Assembly: GCA_031553595.1 (NCBI GenBank)
Contig: JAVBLI010000020.1
Span: forward strand, 1-64,000
Direction: 5' to 3'
DNA from: RGIG3701 sp031553595
Lineage (GTDB): Bacteria > Planctomycetota > Planctomycetia > Pirellulales > Thermoguttaceae
DNA: 64,000 bases
A program made the translations under genes and the position numbers. The notes under the pieces were generated by a model, which was not told the DNA's origin, did no database searches, and was given only the letters and a program-made list of their open reading frames with translations. This document shows, in pieces, positions 50,640 to 59,365 of the stretch. Numbering within the stretch: position 1 is the stretch's first letter; each line of letters opens with the position of its first letter.

Positions 50640-52241
50640 ATGTACGAATCAGGCATTTCCATTTTTCTGTTGCAGGTCGTGTGTTTCGTCGTCCCGCTGC
50701 TGACGCTGGCGTGGGTGGGCGTGTTTCCGTCGCGGCGGCTATTTTTCTTCATGGGGGTGATGACGCTTTTATCTCTCTTCATTCTCGTGGAGAAGGATGC
50801 CGGGCATCAGGGGATGGACTCACGGGTTTTCTGGACTATTTTCGGGCTGGACATGTTCCTGCTGCTGGTGGCGATGATTGACCTGCTGACCGTTCCGCTG
50901 GCACGCGGGTTTTCGGTGAAGCGGAAAATGTCGCCCGTGGCTTCTTTGCGGAAGCGGCTTCAGGTGGAGTTGACGGTGGAGAACCGCTCATGGCAGGCTT
51001 ACTGGGTGACGGTGCGGGATGATGCCGACCAGGAATTGCTGCCGGTGGATGATGCCGGGCGGATTTTGTATGAGGAATGCCAGACGCAGGAGCGGATTCT
51101 CCCCGGAACGCGATTTACGTGGACGTATTCGCTTCGCCCGCGGAGCAGGGGGCTGTTCGCGTTTAACTGGATTTTTCTGCGATTTTCGAGTCTGCTGGGG
51201 CTCTGGGTGCGGCACTGCAAGCTGGAGTGCGCGGCCGAGCTGCGCGTGTATCCCGACATGCTCCAGTTGGCGGAATACGATTTGCTGGCCCGCACGAACC
51301 GCCTGCATCTGCTGGGCGTGCGGAAAACGCGGCGCATCGGGCAGGATAACGATTTTGAGCGTCTGCGGGATTACACGATCGACGACGATCACCGCCGGAT
51401 CGACTGGCGTGCCACTGCCCGGCGCGACAAACTCACCGTCAAGGATTTTCAGACCACGCAGAACCAGAATGTGGTGTTTCTGCTGGACTGCGGGCGGATG
51501 ATGGCCCACTCCGAAACCGTGCTGGCGCCGGAGGATTTCACGGAGCATCACATCAAGGCGGCTCCCGGCGCGGTCAATTCCATGCTCATGCTGGCGTGGG
51601 TGGCCCTGAAACAGGGCGATTCCGTGGGGCTGCTGTGCTTTTCCGATAAAATCCACTCCTTCACGCCGCCGAAAAGCGGCATGCGGCAACTCAACGGCCT
51701 GCTGCACGCGTCCTTCGACCGTTTTCCGCAGCCCGTGGGCTCCCGGTACGATCTGGCGTTTCAGTATCTTGCCACGCGTGTCCGCCGGCGGACGCTGGTC
51801 ATCCTGCTGACGAACGTCGTGGATGAAGCCACCACGGCCCTGGTTTCCCGCTACCTGACGAACCTTCACGGAAAGCACCTGCCCATGCTCGCCCTGCTGC
51901 GCGACCACCAGCTTTTCGACCCGCTGGACACGCTGATGGCGGATAACCCCGTGCTGCAGGAGAAGGCGGAAGACGGCCGGCCGATGCGGAACCGGTACCC
52001 GCAGTGCGAGGAAATGCTGGCGTATTTTGAGATGGGCACGCCCGTGAACGTCCCGCCGGGACAGAATCCGACGGACGCGGTGTACACGGCGGCGGCGGCG
52101 GCCGACATCATTCGCCGGCGGCAGGAGCAACTGGCGGCGCTGCGGGCCCGGGGCGTGCTGCTGGTGGACGCGTTCCCCGAGGAAATTACCGGGCAGCTGG
52201 TAAGCCGGTACCTGGAAATCAAGGCGCGGCATCTGCTGTAA
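50640..52241 (+). CDS. DUF58 domain membrane protein
   Basis: A 533-residue protein with two N-terminal membrane helices (about 7-24 and 31-50, plus a third hydrophobic segment at 63-83) and a cytoplasmic C-terminal part. The DUF58 signature DFERLRDYTIDDDHRRIDW starts at about residue 238 and is followed by ATARRDKLTVKDF. The vWA-like domain begins VVFLLDCGRMMA, where DxSxS-type metal residues are replaced (DCGRM), so metal binding is doubtful. It is the standard partner of the preceding MoxR ATPase. Start ATG 50640 has no clear ribosome-binding site, which is consistent with coupling across the 26-base gap. Confidence 0.92.
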   Translation: MYESGISIFLLQVVCFVVPLLTLAWVGVFPSRRLFFFMGVMTLLSLFILVEKDAGHQGMDSRVFWTIFGLDMFLLLVAMIDLLTVPLARGFSVKRKMSPVASLRKRLQVELTVENRSWQAYWVTVRDDADQELLPVDDAGRILYEECQTQERILPGTRFTWTYSLRPRSRGLFAFNWIFLRFSSLLGLWVRHCKLECAAELRVYPDMLQLAEYDLLARTNRLHLLGVRKTRRIGQDNDFERLRDYTIDDDHRRIDWRATARRDKLTVKDFQTTQNQNVVFLLDCGRMMAHSETVLAPEDFTEHHIKAAPGAVNSMLMLAWVALKQGDSVGLLCFSDKIHSFTPPKSGMRQLNGLLHASFDRFPQPVGSRYDLAFQYLATRVRRRTLVILLTNVVDEATTALVSRYLTNLHGKHLPMLALLRDHQLFDPLDTLMADNPVLQEKAEDGRPMRNRYPQCEEMLAYFEMGTPVNVPPGQNPTDAVYTAAAAADIIRRRQEQLAALRARGVLLVDAFPEEITGQLVSRYLEIKARHLL

Positions 52242-52385
52242 AGTGAAAGAATGAATAAGTGAGCGAGTGAACAAGTGCTGGCGTAAGGCCACGCTCCTGC
52301 TTCACTCTGTCCAAAAAAGAAGTGGCGAATACATAAATTCCGTAAGTGCTCTCATAGTTTTTTTTGAAAAAATTCTTTATTATGA

Positions 52386-52424
52386 CCGAAAACGCTTTCG
52401 GAAGGCGGGCGTATGGATTATAAT
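52386..52424 (+). promoter_or_regulatory. Possible LacI-type operator and -10 element
   Basis: CCGAAAACGCTTTCGG (52386-52401) is a 6+6 inverted repeat around ACGC, resembling LacI/CcpA-family operators. The -10-like TATAAT follows at 52419-52424, 17 bases later, so the operator would cover the -35 position (TTTCGG). The rest of 52242-52514 includes GTGAGCGAGTGAACAAGTG words and no gene. Confidence 0.4.
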
Positions 52425-52514
52425 ATAAATAATGGAGTGACATCTTGGGGCTGAAGTCCGCGCAAATAGAAAACCTTGGAAATATATTGGGGATATATCG
52501 GAAGGGAGTGCGTT

Positions 52515-54251
52515 ATGCTGTTATTTCTTCGTCGACGTGCAAATATTTCACTTCAAAAAACACCGCTTGCCGTTTTCTTTTGCGGCCTGCTGACTTTCGC
52601 CACTCCCGTGTGGGGGGTGACGGTGTTGGAGCTGCCGGGCACGGTGCCGACATTTCGGGCGACGAGTGCCGCCACCGACGCGGTCATCCGTGACAGTTCC
52701 GACTGGAATTATCTGGGAATTTTCAATTATCAAACCGCGGCGGCCCCGTTTTTGATCTCCGGCCAGACGTGCTACCAGACGACGGACCAATCCTATATCG
52801 TGGGCGGTACAACGTTTGCGTGGAGTGAAGGGCTGGGGATGCAGACGGGGAACGTGGCGAATCCGTCGCCGCAGGCGGGGAATGCGGTGCAGACGATTTT
52901 CACGGGCAGTATTGACAGCGGCGGCGCACGCACGCTGACCATGTCGGGCCTGACGCCGGGAGAGTATTACACGTTCCAGATTTTCGCCAGCGGCACGAGT
53001 TGGGGCGGCGGTACCCGAAAAGCGGATTTTTCGTTTAACAGCACCGCGACACCGGCGACCGACCAGTATTATTTTTATCCGAATGCCGGCCAATCTACCC
53101 TCGTCAGCTCGACGCGGCTTCATCAGGAAAACCTCACCGGCGCCGGCGGAACGGAGAGTGGAATCGATTATTTCACCGGCAGTACGGCCCCATTAAGCCT
53201 GGAGTATTCCTTCCAGGCGCAGGCGTCAACCTTTGCGCTGAACCTGGCATCCTTGGACATTCACTCGTGGCATGTTTACGGCGTGGCCCTGGCCCAGCGG
53301 GATTCCAATCCGCTTGCGCGGACGCTGTACGCGGACATGGTCAACGATGGCGGGAAGCTGGCCGTCAGTGCGTACGCAATGCTAGATGGTGTCCCGCAGA
53401 CGAATGTTGCGTGGAAGGTGGAGATGGCCTCCACTCTGGATGGCGAGCGGCTGACGCTGGTAAGCGGCGATACCCCCATCGGCCAGAACGCCCCGGCGTA
53501 CGTCCATGGGAACATTCTCCAGTCGCTGAATCTGGATCCGAGTTTTGAGGCCGCCGGTGCGGGGAAAGAGACGAAGTGGGAGATTGTCCTTTCAGGAGAC
53601 GGTCATTCAGCTTATTTATCGAATTTTGGAGGCATGGTCCCCAGTCCCACCGCCGGAAATTATTTCGCTTATGCAGGCCAAACCAGCTGGGATCCGGGTA
53701 ACAACATGAGTGAAGGGCGGGATGGGGTGCAGGGCAAGCCGGGGCTGATTCGCAGTGGGGAATTCGAGCTTACGGGGGATGCGATTTCGTTTGTTCTGAT
53801 GGGCGGGGCCGCTAATCCGGGCAGGGCATACCCGTTCACGGATATTTCCGGTTATTTGGGTGTCGGTTTGTGGGATGTCGACGCGCAGGAATATGTTTTA
53901 TTCAAAACGCGGACAGGGGCTAATAACGATTGGCAGACGGTTACGTTCACGGAGGCCGAGATTGCCGCGATCATGTACGGCACGGACGGAACCGACGGAA
54001 CGAAAAACGTGACCATCGACCTGATCGACGATTTCGCCGGCGGCTGGGGGTTCCAGGCGGCCGACAATTTCGAGATGCTCGGCGACCTGCGGATCGACCC
54101 GAACCTGTATTATTTCCTTACTGTGGACGGCTTCGAGATGGTGACGCTTGGCGGCCCGATGGGACAAGCAGTGCCGGAGCCGGCCGCGTGGGCGATGCTT
54201 CTGCTGGGGCTGGCCGCGCTGACGGTGTGCCGTAGAAGGTGGAGAAAATGA
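52515..54251 (+). CDS. PEP-CTERM exported protein
   Basis: A 578-residue protein. The ATG at 52515 has GGGAG 7 bases upstream; a frame to 52476 adds 13 residues ahead of the signal. There is a basic N-terminus and a long signal sequence (TPLAVFFCGLLTFATPVWG). A Ser/Thr/Gly-rich beta-strand body contains a region (TLTMSGLTPGEYYTFQIF) like carbohydrate-binding jelly-rolls. The C-terminal sorting signal is VPEPAAWAMLLLGLAALTV followed by CRRRWRK. Proteins with this signal are cut by an exosortase and linked to the exopolysaccharide or envelope. No exosortase gene is in the window. Confidence 0.9.
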   Translation: MLLFLRRRANISLQKTPLAVFFCGLLTFATPVWGVTVLELPGTVPTFRATSAATDAVIRDSSDWNYLGIFNYQTAAAPFLISGQTCYQTTDQSYIVGGTTFAWSEGLGMQTGNVANPSPQAGNAVQTIFTGSIDSGGARTLTMSGLTPGEYYTFQIFASGTSWGGGTRKADFSFNSTATPATDQYYFYPNAGQSTLVSSTRLHQENLTGAGGTESGIDYFTGSTAPLSLEYSFQAQASTFALNLASLDIHSWHVYGVALAQRDSNPLARTLYADMVNDGGKLAVSAYAMLDGVPQTNVAWKVEMASTLDGERLTLVSGDTPIGQNAPAYVHGNILQSLNLDPSFEAAGAGKETKWEIVLSGDGHSAYLSNFGGMVPSPTAGNYFAYAGQTSWDPGNNMSEGRDGVQGKPGLIRSGEFELTGDAISFVLMGGAANPGRAYPFTDISGYLGVGLWDVDAQEYVLFKTRTGANNDWQTVTFTEAEIAAIMYGTDGTDGTKNVTIDLIDDFAGGWGFQAADNFEMLGDLRIDPNLYYFLTVDGFEMVTLGGPMGQAVPEPAAWAMLLLGLAALTVCRRRWRK

Positions 54252-54380
54252 GCCGCATGTGAAGCGCAGCGTAACTTGCGGAACGCCTCGAATAACGAGG
54301 TAACATTCGTGGATTTGAATGCAATTTTCGACGAGCCGCACGCCGTTGCGTAAGTTACGCTGCGCTACACTTACGGCTCA
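54249..54380. repeat. Palindromic repeat family F
   Basis: The left arm (54249-54280, TGAGCCGCATGTGAAGCGCA then GCGTAACTTGCG) and right arm (54346-54380) are reverse complements with few mismatches. The outer TGA is the stop of the PEP-CTERM gene and, on the other strand, the right arm carries the last codons and stop of coaE. It separates two convergent genes. A fragment (CGCAGCGTAACTTGC) recurs at about 38173. Confidence 0.85.
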
Positions 54381-54991
54381 TTCACCTGCATACCCCAAAA
54401 AGACAGGACTTGCGCTTCGAGAAACGCAGCGTCGCGGGAGTTGTCCAGAATCCACGTCGCGGCATCCCGCTTTTCTTCCAGCGGAATCTGGGCCTGCTCG
54501 CGGGCCGACCACTGCTGCGGCGTCCAGCCCCGCTGGCATGCGAATTCCAGCCGGCGCGCGGCCGGGGTGTCGACGAAAAGAATCTCGTCGCACGCTTCAT
54601 CCAATTTCGCCTCCAGCAGCAGCGGCGCGTCGAGCACTACGGCCTTCGCGCCCCGGGCAGTGGCGTTTTCTAAAACTTCCCGCCACCGCGCGGTGATATA
54701 TGGGTGTGCCAGCGCGTTGAGCTTCCGCCGATGCTCCTCCGCATCCGGCCCGGCACCGAAAACCAGCGCGCCCAGCGCTTTTCGGCGAATATCCCCATCC
54801 GGCGTCAGAATTTCCTGCCCGAACGCCGCCGCGAGCTGTTTTTTAACTTCCGGATCACCCAGCGCGTCATGCCCCGCCCGGTCCGCGTCGAAAATCTCCG
54901 CCCCCGCCTTCACGAGCATCGCCGAAACCGCACTTTTCCCGGATGCTACGCCGCCGAGGATGCCGATGATGATGGGGGAGTGTTTTTTCAT
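54371..54991 (-). CDS. coaE: Dephospho-CoA kinase
   Basis: Last step of coenzyme A synthesis: phosphorylates dephospho-CoA. The ATG at 54991 (MKKHSPIIIGILGGVASGKS) gives 206 residues, the normal length; the frame extends to 55090, but those codons come from repeat C3. The P-loop GGVASGKS lies at 13-20, followed by IFDADRAGHDAL with the catalytic Asp, HPYITARW, and VLDAPLLLEAKLDEACDEIL. The C-terminus ends NEP inside palindrome F. It is divergent from hisD. Confidence 0.93.
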   Translation of the reverse strand: MKKHSPIIIGILGGVASGKSAVSAMLVKAGAEIFDADRAGHDALGDPEVKKQLAAAFGQEILTPDGDIRRKALGALVFGAGPDAEEHRRKLNALAHPYITARWREVLENATARGAKAVVLDAPLLLEAKLDEACDEILFVDTPAARRLEFACQRGWTPQQWSAREQAQIPLEEKRDAATWILDNSRDAAFLEAQVLSFWGMQVNEP

Positions 54992-55018
54992 GGGAAAACC
55001 TTTGCAATGGACGAGGCA

Positions 55019-55107
55019 CAATTGATAATTGCCGCAAGCGTGGCGCGAAGTCACCTGTTGGCATGAAGCAACAACATTATCAATTGTCAATTATCAATTA
55101 TCAATTT
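55019..55107. repeat. Palindromic repeat family C, copy 3
   Basis: The arms are ACAATTGATAATTG and CAATTGTCAATTATCAATT. The loop contains GCCGCAAGCGTGGCGCGAAG, the inverse of the loop words in copies 1 and 4, so this copy is inverted. It lies between the divergent coaE and hisD genes. Confidence 0.75.
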
Positions 55108-55160
55108 GCTATCATACCACATTCCGCTTTCGCGAAAACCCCACCCGGTGGCGTCCATCC

Positions 55161-55189
55161 TTGCGAAAACCGCCCATTTCATGTAAAAT
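55161..55189 (+). promoter_or_regulatory. Promoter of hisD
   Basis: TTGCGA (55161-55166), a 17-base spacer and TAAAAT (55184-55189), 45 bases before the hisD start. The leader between is a tract of CATTTCTCATTCC-type words. Confidence 0.6.
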
Positions 55190-55234
55190 AAAGAAAATCT
55201 CATTTCTCATTCCCTATTCTTCATTCCTAATTCC

Positions 55235-56578
55235 ATGAACATTCCCTGGCTTGACGCGTCGCGTGACAGTATTTCCGAACAGATGACGGCCCTGCGGCAG
55301 AAGCTCAGCCCACGGGGCGACGTGGTTTCGTTCTCCGGGCGGCAGCGGACGATCGAGATCTTCGGCGAGCCGCTTTCACCGCAACAGGTGGTGGCGAAAA
55401 TCTGTCTGGATGTGGAGGAAAAGGGCCTCCCGGCGGTGCTGGATTATTCGGCACGGATCGACCGCGCGACGCTTTCGCCGGAAGAGTTGCGGGTGCCGCT
55501 GGCGGAGCTGGAGCGTGCCCACGCGGCGGCGGATACGGATTTTCTGCGGGCCGTGCGGAATATTCAGGAGAATATCCGGGTGTTTCAGACGGCGATTTTG
55601 CACCGGGATGTGGAAGTGCCCCGGCCGGGCGGGTATCTCAAGCAGCGTTATTGTCCCCTGAAGCGGGTGGGGGTATGCGTGCCCGGCGGTGCGGCGGCGT
55701 ATCCCTCGTCCGTGCTGATGACGGCCGTGCCGGCGATGGTGGCGGGGGTGCCGGAAATCGCGGTCGTGGCCCCGCCGACTCCGAACGGCGCGTATAACCG
55801 GGACATGTTGGCCACGTGTTACGAAATCGGCGTGCGGGAGGTGTACCGGGTGGGTGGCGCCCAGGCGGTGGCGGCCATGGCGTACGGTGTCCAGGGCCTT
55901 CCTCGCGTGGATAAAATTGTCGGCCCAGGGAACCTTTTCGTCGCCCTGGCCAAAAAACACGTGTACGGCGACGTGGATATCGACTCCATCGCCGGCCCCA
56001 GCGAAATCGTCGTCATCGTCGACGAAACCACTGATTTCCGCTTCACGGCGCTGGATCTGATCGCCCAGGCCGAGCACGCTCCCGGGGCGAGTATTCTGAT
56101 CGGCTCGAACCGCGCGGTGCTCGAAAAAATCGTCGCCACGCTGGACGCCGAGCTTGCGAAACTCGAGCGCGGCGAGCTCGCTCGGCAATGTCTCGAGGAA
56201 TTCGGGGCCGTCATTCTCGCGCGGGATATGGATGAGGTGTGCCGCCTGACGGACGAGCTGGCGCCGGAGCACCTGCACATCGCGACGGAAAATGCCGCTC
56301 AGCTGGAAGACAAAATTCATAACGCCGGCGCGGCGTTTCTGGGGAATTTCACCCCCGTGGCGCTGGGGGATTACGCTGCCGGGCCGTCCCACGTGCTGCC
56401 TACCAGCGGAACCGCCCGTTTCGCCCACGGACTTTGCAGTAACGATTTTCTCCGCAGCCACTCCGTGCTGTGTTTCGATCATGCCGGCCTCCAGCGCCTC
56501 GCCCTGGACGTGGCCGCCATCGCAACCAAAGAAGGCCTCACCGCCCACCGCGAAAGCGTGATGCAGCGGGCGGAATAG
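55235..56578 (+). CDS. hisD: Histidinol dehydrogenase
   Basis: Catalyses the last two oxidations of histidine synthesis, histidinol to histidine, with NAD and zinc. The 447-residue protein has full family length. Zinc ligands and catalytic residues are in place: DLIAQAEHAPGA (Gln and His), LAPEHLHI (catalytic Glu-His), ALGDYAAGPSHVLPT (Asp) and EGLTAHRESV (His). GPGNLFVALAKKHVYG and IAGPSEIVVIVDE are also typical. No other his gene is nearby. The start ATG 55235 has no clear Shine-Dalgarno site. It ends in TAG. Confidence 0.97.
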   Translation: MNIPWLDASRDSISEQMTALRQKLSPRGDVVSFSGRQRTIEIFGEPLSPQQVVAKICLDVEEKGLPAVLDYSARIDRATLSPEELRVPLAELERAHAAADTDFLRAVRNIQENIRVFQTAILHRDVEVPRPGGYLKQRYCPLKRVGVCVPGGAAAYPSSVLMTAVPAMVAGVPEIAVVAPPTPNGAYNRDMLATCYEIGVREVYRVGGAQAVAAMAYGVQGLPRVDKIVGPGNLFVALAKKHVYGDVDIDSIAGPSEIVVIVDETTDFRFTALDLIAQAEHAPGASILIGSNRAVLEKIVATLDAELAKLERGELARQCLEEFGAVILARDMDEVCRLTDELAPEHLHIATENAAQLEDKIHNAGAAFLGNFTPVALGDYAAGPSHVLPTSGTARFAHGLCSNDFLRSHSVLCFDHAGLQRLALDVAAIATKEGLTAHRESVMQRAE

Positions 56579-56670
56579 AATTGACAATTGATAATTGATA
56601 ATTACTGCGTCGTGCAGGCTTTCCGGCCGATGGCTCGCATGCGATAATTATTAATTGTCAATTATCAATT
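56579..56670. repeat. Palindromic repeat family C, copy 4
   Basis: The left arm AATTGACAATTGATAATTGA begins directly after the hisD stop, and the right arm ends TTGTCAATTATCAATT. The loop has ACTGCGTCGTG and ATGGCTCGCATGCG, matching copy 1 in the same orientation. Confidence 0.8.
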
Positions 56671-56806
56671 TTCGCCGTTTTCTCCACTTTTTTTGAAAAT
56701 TTTCCCATTTTACCGCGCCGATGCGTTTTTTTCCGGGTAAAATAGGGTATTATATATATGGTGTATCTTAAAAAATTTTATACGGTAAATCGGTTGGAGT
56801 GCTGAA

Positions 56807-57964
56807 ATGATTTCGATTTTGTGCATGTTTTTTTTTCTCGCCCCGGCGAATGAAAATACTCTTGTTCCGACGGAAGCAGAGTTGCGGCGGGAAAAGGTGG
56901 CAATCGAGTTTTTGCATGAGCACTGGCATGTCAGTTTCAATTGGGGGAGGTTGGATCCGGGTGTTTTGATCAACGGCGAGGAGCCGGATAGGGACGTTCC
57001 TTGCGTCGATGTGAGCGTTTTCGCTATCGACGAGGAAGACGCATGGATCAATCAGGATTTCGTCGATAGCCTGGGAAAATTCCGCTTCCTGGAGTCCATG
57101 AAATGGGACAGCGATGTGCGGTTTAACCAGGGGGTGAAAATTTCGTTCGGCTCCTGGCTGCTTCTTTCCAGTTTGTACCTGGACGTAGCGACCGATGATG
57201 ACGACAAAGACGTCGAGTTCCAGCCGTGGGTGTTGGACATGTTTTGCGAGGAAATCGGCAAGTCGCAGAGCTTGCGTGAGGTCTGGATAGTTGTGCAGAC
57301 GCCGGAGCAGTTGGCGGCGGTTTTACGGGCGGAAAATTTGGAGTCGCTCACCTTATGGCGTTGCGGCCCGTGGCCGGCGGAGGGGGCCGCGAATGCAGAA
57401 GCATTACGTGAGCTCTACTTGCAGGATGAGTTTTACGGCAAGCACGCCATCCTGTCTTCGGAGTCGCTGAAATCGCTGGCCCAGTTGCCGGCACTGGAAG
57501 AATTATCCATCGAATTGAAAGACGACAGCCAATTGGAATTGCTGCTGCCGCTAAAGGATACGTTAAAATACCTTGACATTACCGGCGAAGGCATTACGTC
57601 CGACGCGGCGAAAACGATTCGGCAGTTTACGAAATTGCGGTCGTTGTCGGTGTCGGGCACATCGGTCGACGACCGTTTTGTGTCGGAGATAAAAGAAATG
57701 CCGCTGGATTGCCTGGTGCTGGTCCATACGAAGGTCACCGACGATTGCGTCCCGCATTTGACGGCGTGGGAATCGTTGAAGGAAGTGGCCGTCACGCCGC
57801 TGGGTGGAGCGCATGGCGAAACGGCGATGACGGAGAAAAGCCGTAAGCCGCTGGACGAACGTTTCGGTGAAGGGCGGTGGGACGGTATGCGTTTCCTCGT
57901 GTGGCAGTGGGATTTACCGGCACCGCCGCAAGAGGATGAGGCTGGTAAAGACGAAATCGAATAG
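56807..57964 (+). CDS. Leucine-rich-repeat-like protein of unknown function
   Basis: A 385-residue protein with a short hydrophobic N-terminus (MISILCMFFFLAPANE) that may be a signal peptide or membrane anchor. It is strongly acidic. From about residue 175 it shows irregular LRR units (NLESLTLWRCG, ALRELYLQDEF, ALEELSIELKD, TLKYLDITGEGITSDAAKTI, KLRSLSVSGTSVDDRFVSEI), related in style to the two LRR genes at 32.6-35 kb but without their common tail. The AT-rich region 56735-56765 (TAAAAT, then TATTATATATATG) probably holds the promoter. Function is unknown. Confidence 0.75.
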   Translation: MISILCMFFFLAPANENTLVPTEAELRREKVAIEFLHEHWHVSFNWGRLDPGVLINGEEPDRDVPCVDVSVFAIDEEDAWINQDFVDSLGKFRFLESMKWDSDVRFNQGVKISFGSWLLLSSLYLDVATDDDDKDVEFQPWVLDMFCEEIGKSQSLREVWIVVQTPEQLAAVLRAENLESLTLWRCGPWPAEGAANAEALRELYLQDEFYGKHAILSSESLKSLAQLPALEELSIELKDDSQLELLLPLKDTLKYLDITGEGITSDAAKTIRQFTKLRSLSVSGTSVDDRFVSEIKEMPLDCLVLVHTKVTDDCVPHLTAWESLKEVAVTPLGGAHGETAMTEKSRKPLDERFGEGRWDGMRFLVWQWDLPAPPQEDEAGKDEIE

Positions 57965-58021
57965 AAGTTTAATCATTGTTCCGAACGAACTTATTTATCC
58001 ATAAAATTCAGGAGTGTATTC

Positions 58022-59350
58022 ATGAATCGTGCTTTTTTGACAGGCGTTTTTGCTTTGGCGCTGGCGGTGTTCGGGGTTTCGACGGCGAATGCGCAGGTAG
58101 TGGACTACAATAACGGTAACCGCGTGGGGGGTGTGTTCATCGACGCCAGCGGGATGGTTTCGCAAGTGACGCCGGGGGACATGAAAAAGTTTTCGGCCGA
58201 GCGGACCAAGGCGATGCAGCCGATCGTGGCCGGGCTGCGCGGCAAGACGGATGCCCGGAGCGTTTCGCTGAAAAAGGTGAACGAGGTGCTGGCCGAGTGC
58301 CGCGAGAATGGCAAGCCCGTGCCGGAAGACGTGTTTTTCCTGGGTGGTCTGACGGCGGTCGAGTACGTTTTCGTGTACCCGGAAGCGAACGACATCGTGC
58401 TGGTGGGCCCCGCGGAAGAGTGGACCGTCGGCGCCAACGGCGTGACGGTCGGCAAGACCACCGGCCGGACGATCATGCTCCTGGACGACCTGGTGGTGGC
58501 GATGCGTGCCACGCAGGGGCGGACGCGCAGTGTGTTCTCCGTTTCCATCGACCCGACGGATGCTGGGCTGGCGAAGCTGCGGGAGTACACCGCGACGATT
58601 AAAAATGTGACGTCCGCCACAGCGGTCGGCGCGAAAATGGAAGAGGCGCTGGGCCCGCAGGTAGTGACGCTGACGGGTGTGCCGGAAGATTCACATTTCG
58701 CGGCGGTCATGGCGGCGGCGGACTTCCGCATGAAGCAGATTTCCATGGGTGCGACGAAATCCCCCCTGGCGGCGATTCCGTCTTTCGTGAGCATGGTGAA
58801 AACGCCCACCGACAGCGACTCGCAGCCCCGCTGGTGGCTGGCCCCGAATTACGACGGCATGACGCGCGATGAAGATGGCTTGGCGTGGAATCTCCAGGGC
58901 GGAAAAGTCGTCACCATGACCGAAACCGATCTGCATGAGGGCGGTAAAATCGTCCGCGGTGCCGGAAAAGCCGTCCCGGCGTATGCACAATGGGCCGACA
59001 AAATGACGGCGAATTACGACCAACTCGCGGCCGTCGAGCCGATTTTCGGCCAGCTCCGCAACTGTATGGACGCCGCGGTCGTCGCCGCCATCATCGCCGA
59101 GAACGGCTTGCTGGGCAAAATTGACAACCCGCTGGATTCCCTCACCTCGGTGAAATGCTACCAGACGGTGAAGATCAATTCGCCGAAAAACGTGCCCTCC
59201 ACCGCCGTCATGGCGAAAAAAGGCAACCAGTACATGACCGTCACCGGCGGTGTTTCCATCGACCCGTGGAAAATCGCCCGCGACGCGAAAGTCGCCAAAA
59301 CGCTGTCCGCCGAAGGAAAAGAAGTCGCCGGCAAAGGCTGGTGGAAGTAA
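58022..59350 (+). CDS. DUF1598 secreted protein
   Basis: A 442-residue protein with a signal peptide (1-24, ending TANA). The body matches DUF1598, a family I know only from planctomycetes: GGVFIDASGMVSQVTPGDMK near the start, FLGGLTAVEYVFVYPEANDI, GPAEEWTVGANGVTVG, and SRWWLAPNYDG-like SQPRWWLAPNYDGM in the second half. The ATG at 58022 follows AGGAG by 8 bases. Its function is not established. It is 57 bases after the LRR-like gene in the same direction, so the two may be co-transcribed. Confidence 0.88.
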   Translation: MNRAFLTGVFALALAVFGVSTANAQVVDYNNGNRVGGVFIDASGMVSQVTPGDMKKFSAERTKAMQPIVAGLRGKTDARSVSLKKVNEVLAECRENGKPVPEDVFFLGGLTAVEYVFVYPEANDIVLVGPAEEWTVGANGVTVGKTTGRTIMLLDDLVVAMRATQGRTRSVFSVSIDPTDAGLAKLREYTATIKNVTSATAVGAKMEEALGPQVVTLTGVPEDSHFAAVMAAADFRMKQISMGATKSPLAAIPSFVSMVKTPTDSDSQPRWWLAPNYDGMTRDEDGLAWNLQGGKVVTMTETDLHEGGKIVRGAGKAVPAYAQWADKMTANYDQLAAVEPIFGQLRNCMDAAVVAAIIAENGLLGKIDNPLDSLTSVKCYQTVKINSPKNVPSTAVMAKKGNQYMTVTGGVSIDPWKIARDAKVAKTLSAEGKEVAGKGWWK

Positions 59351-59365
59351 GTAATACGCCAGTGC

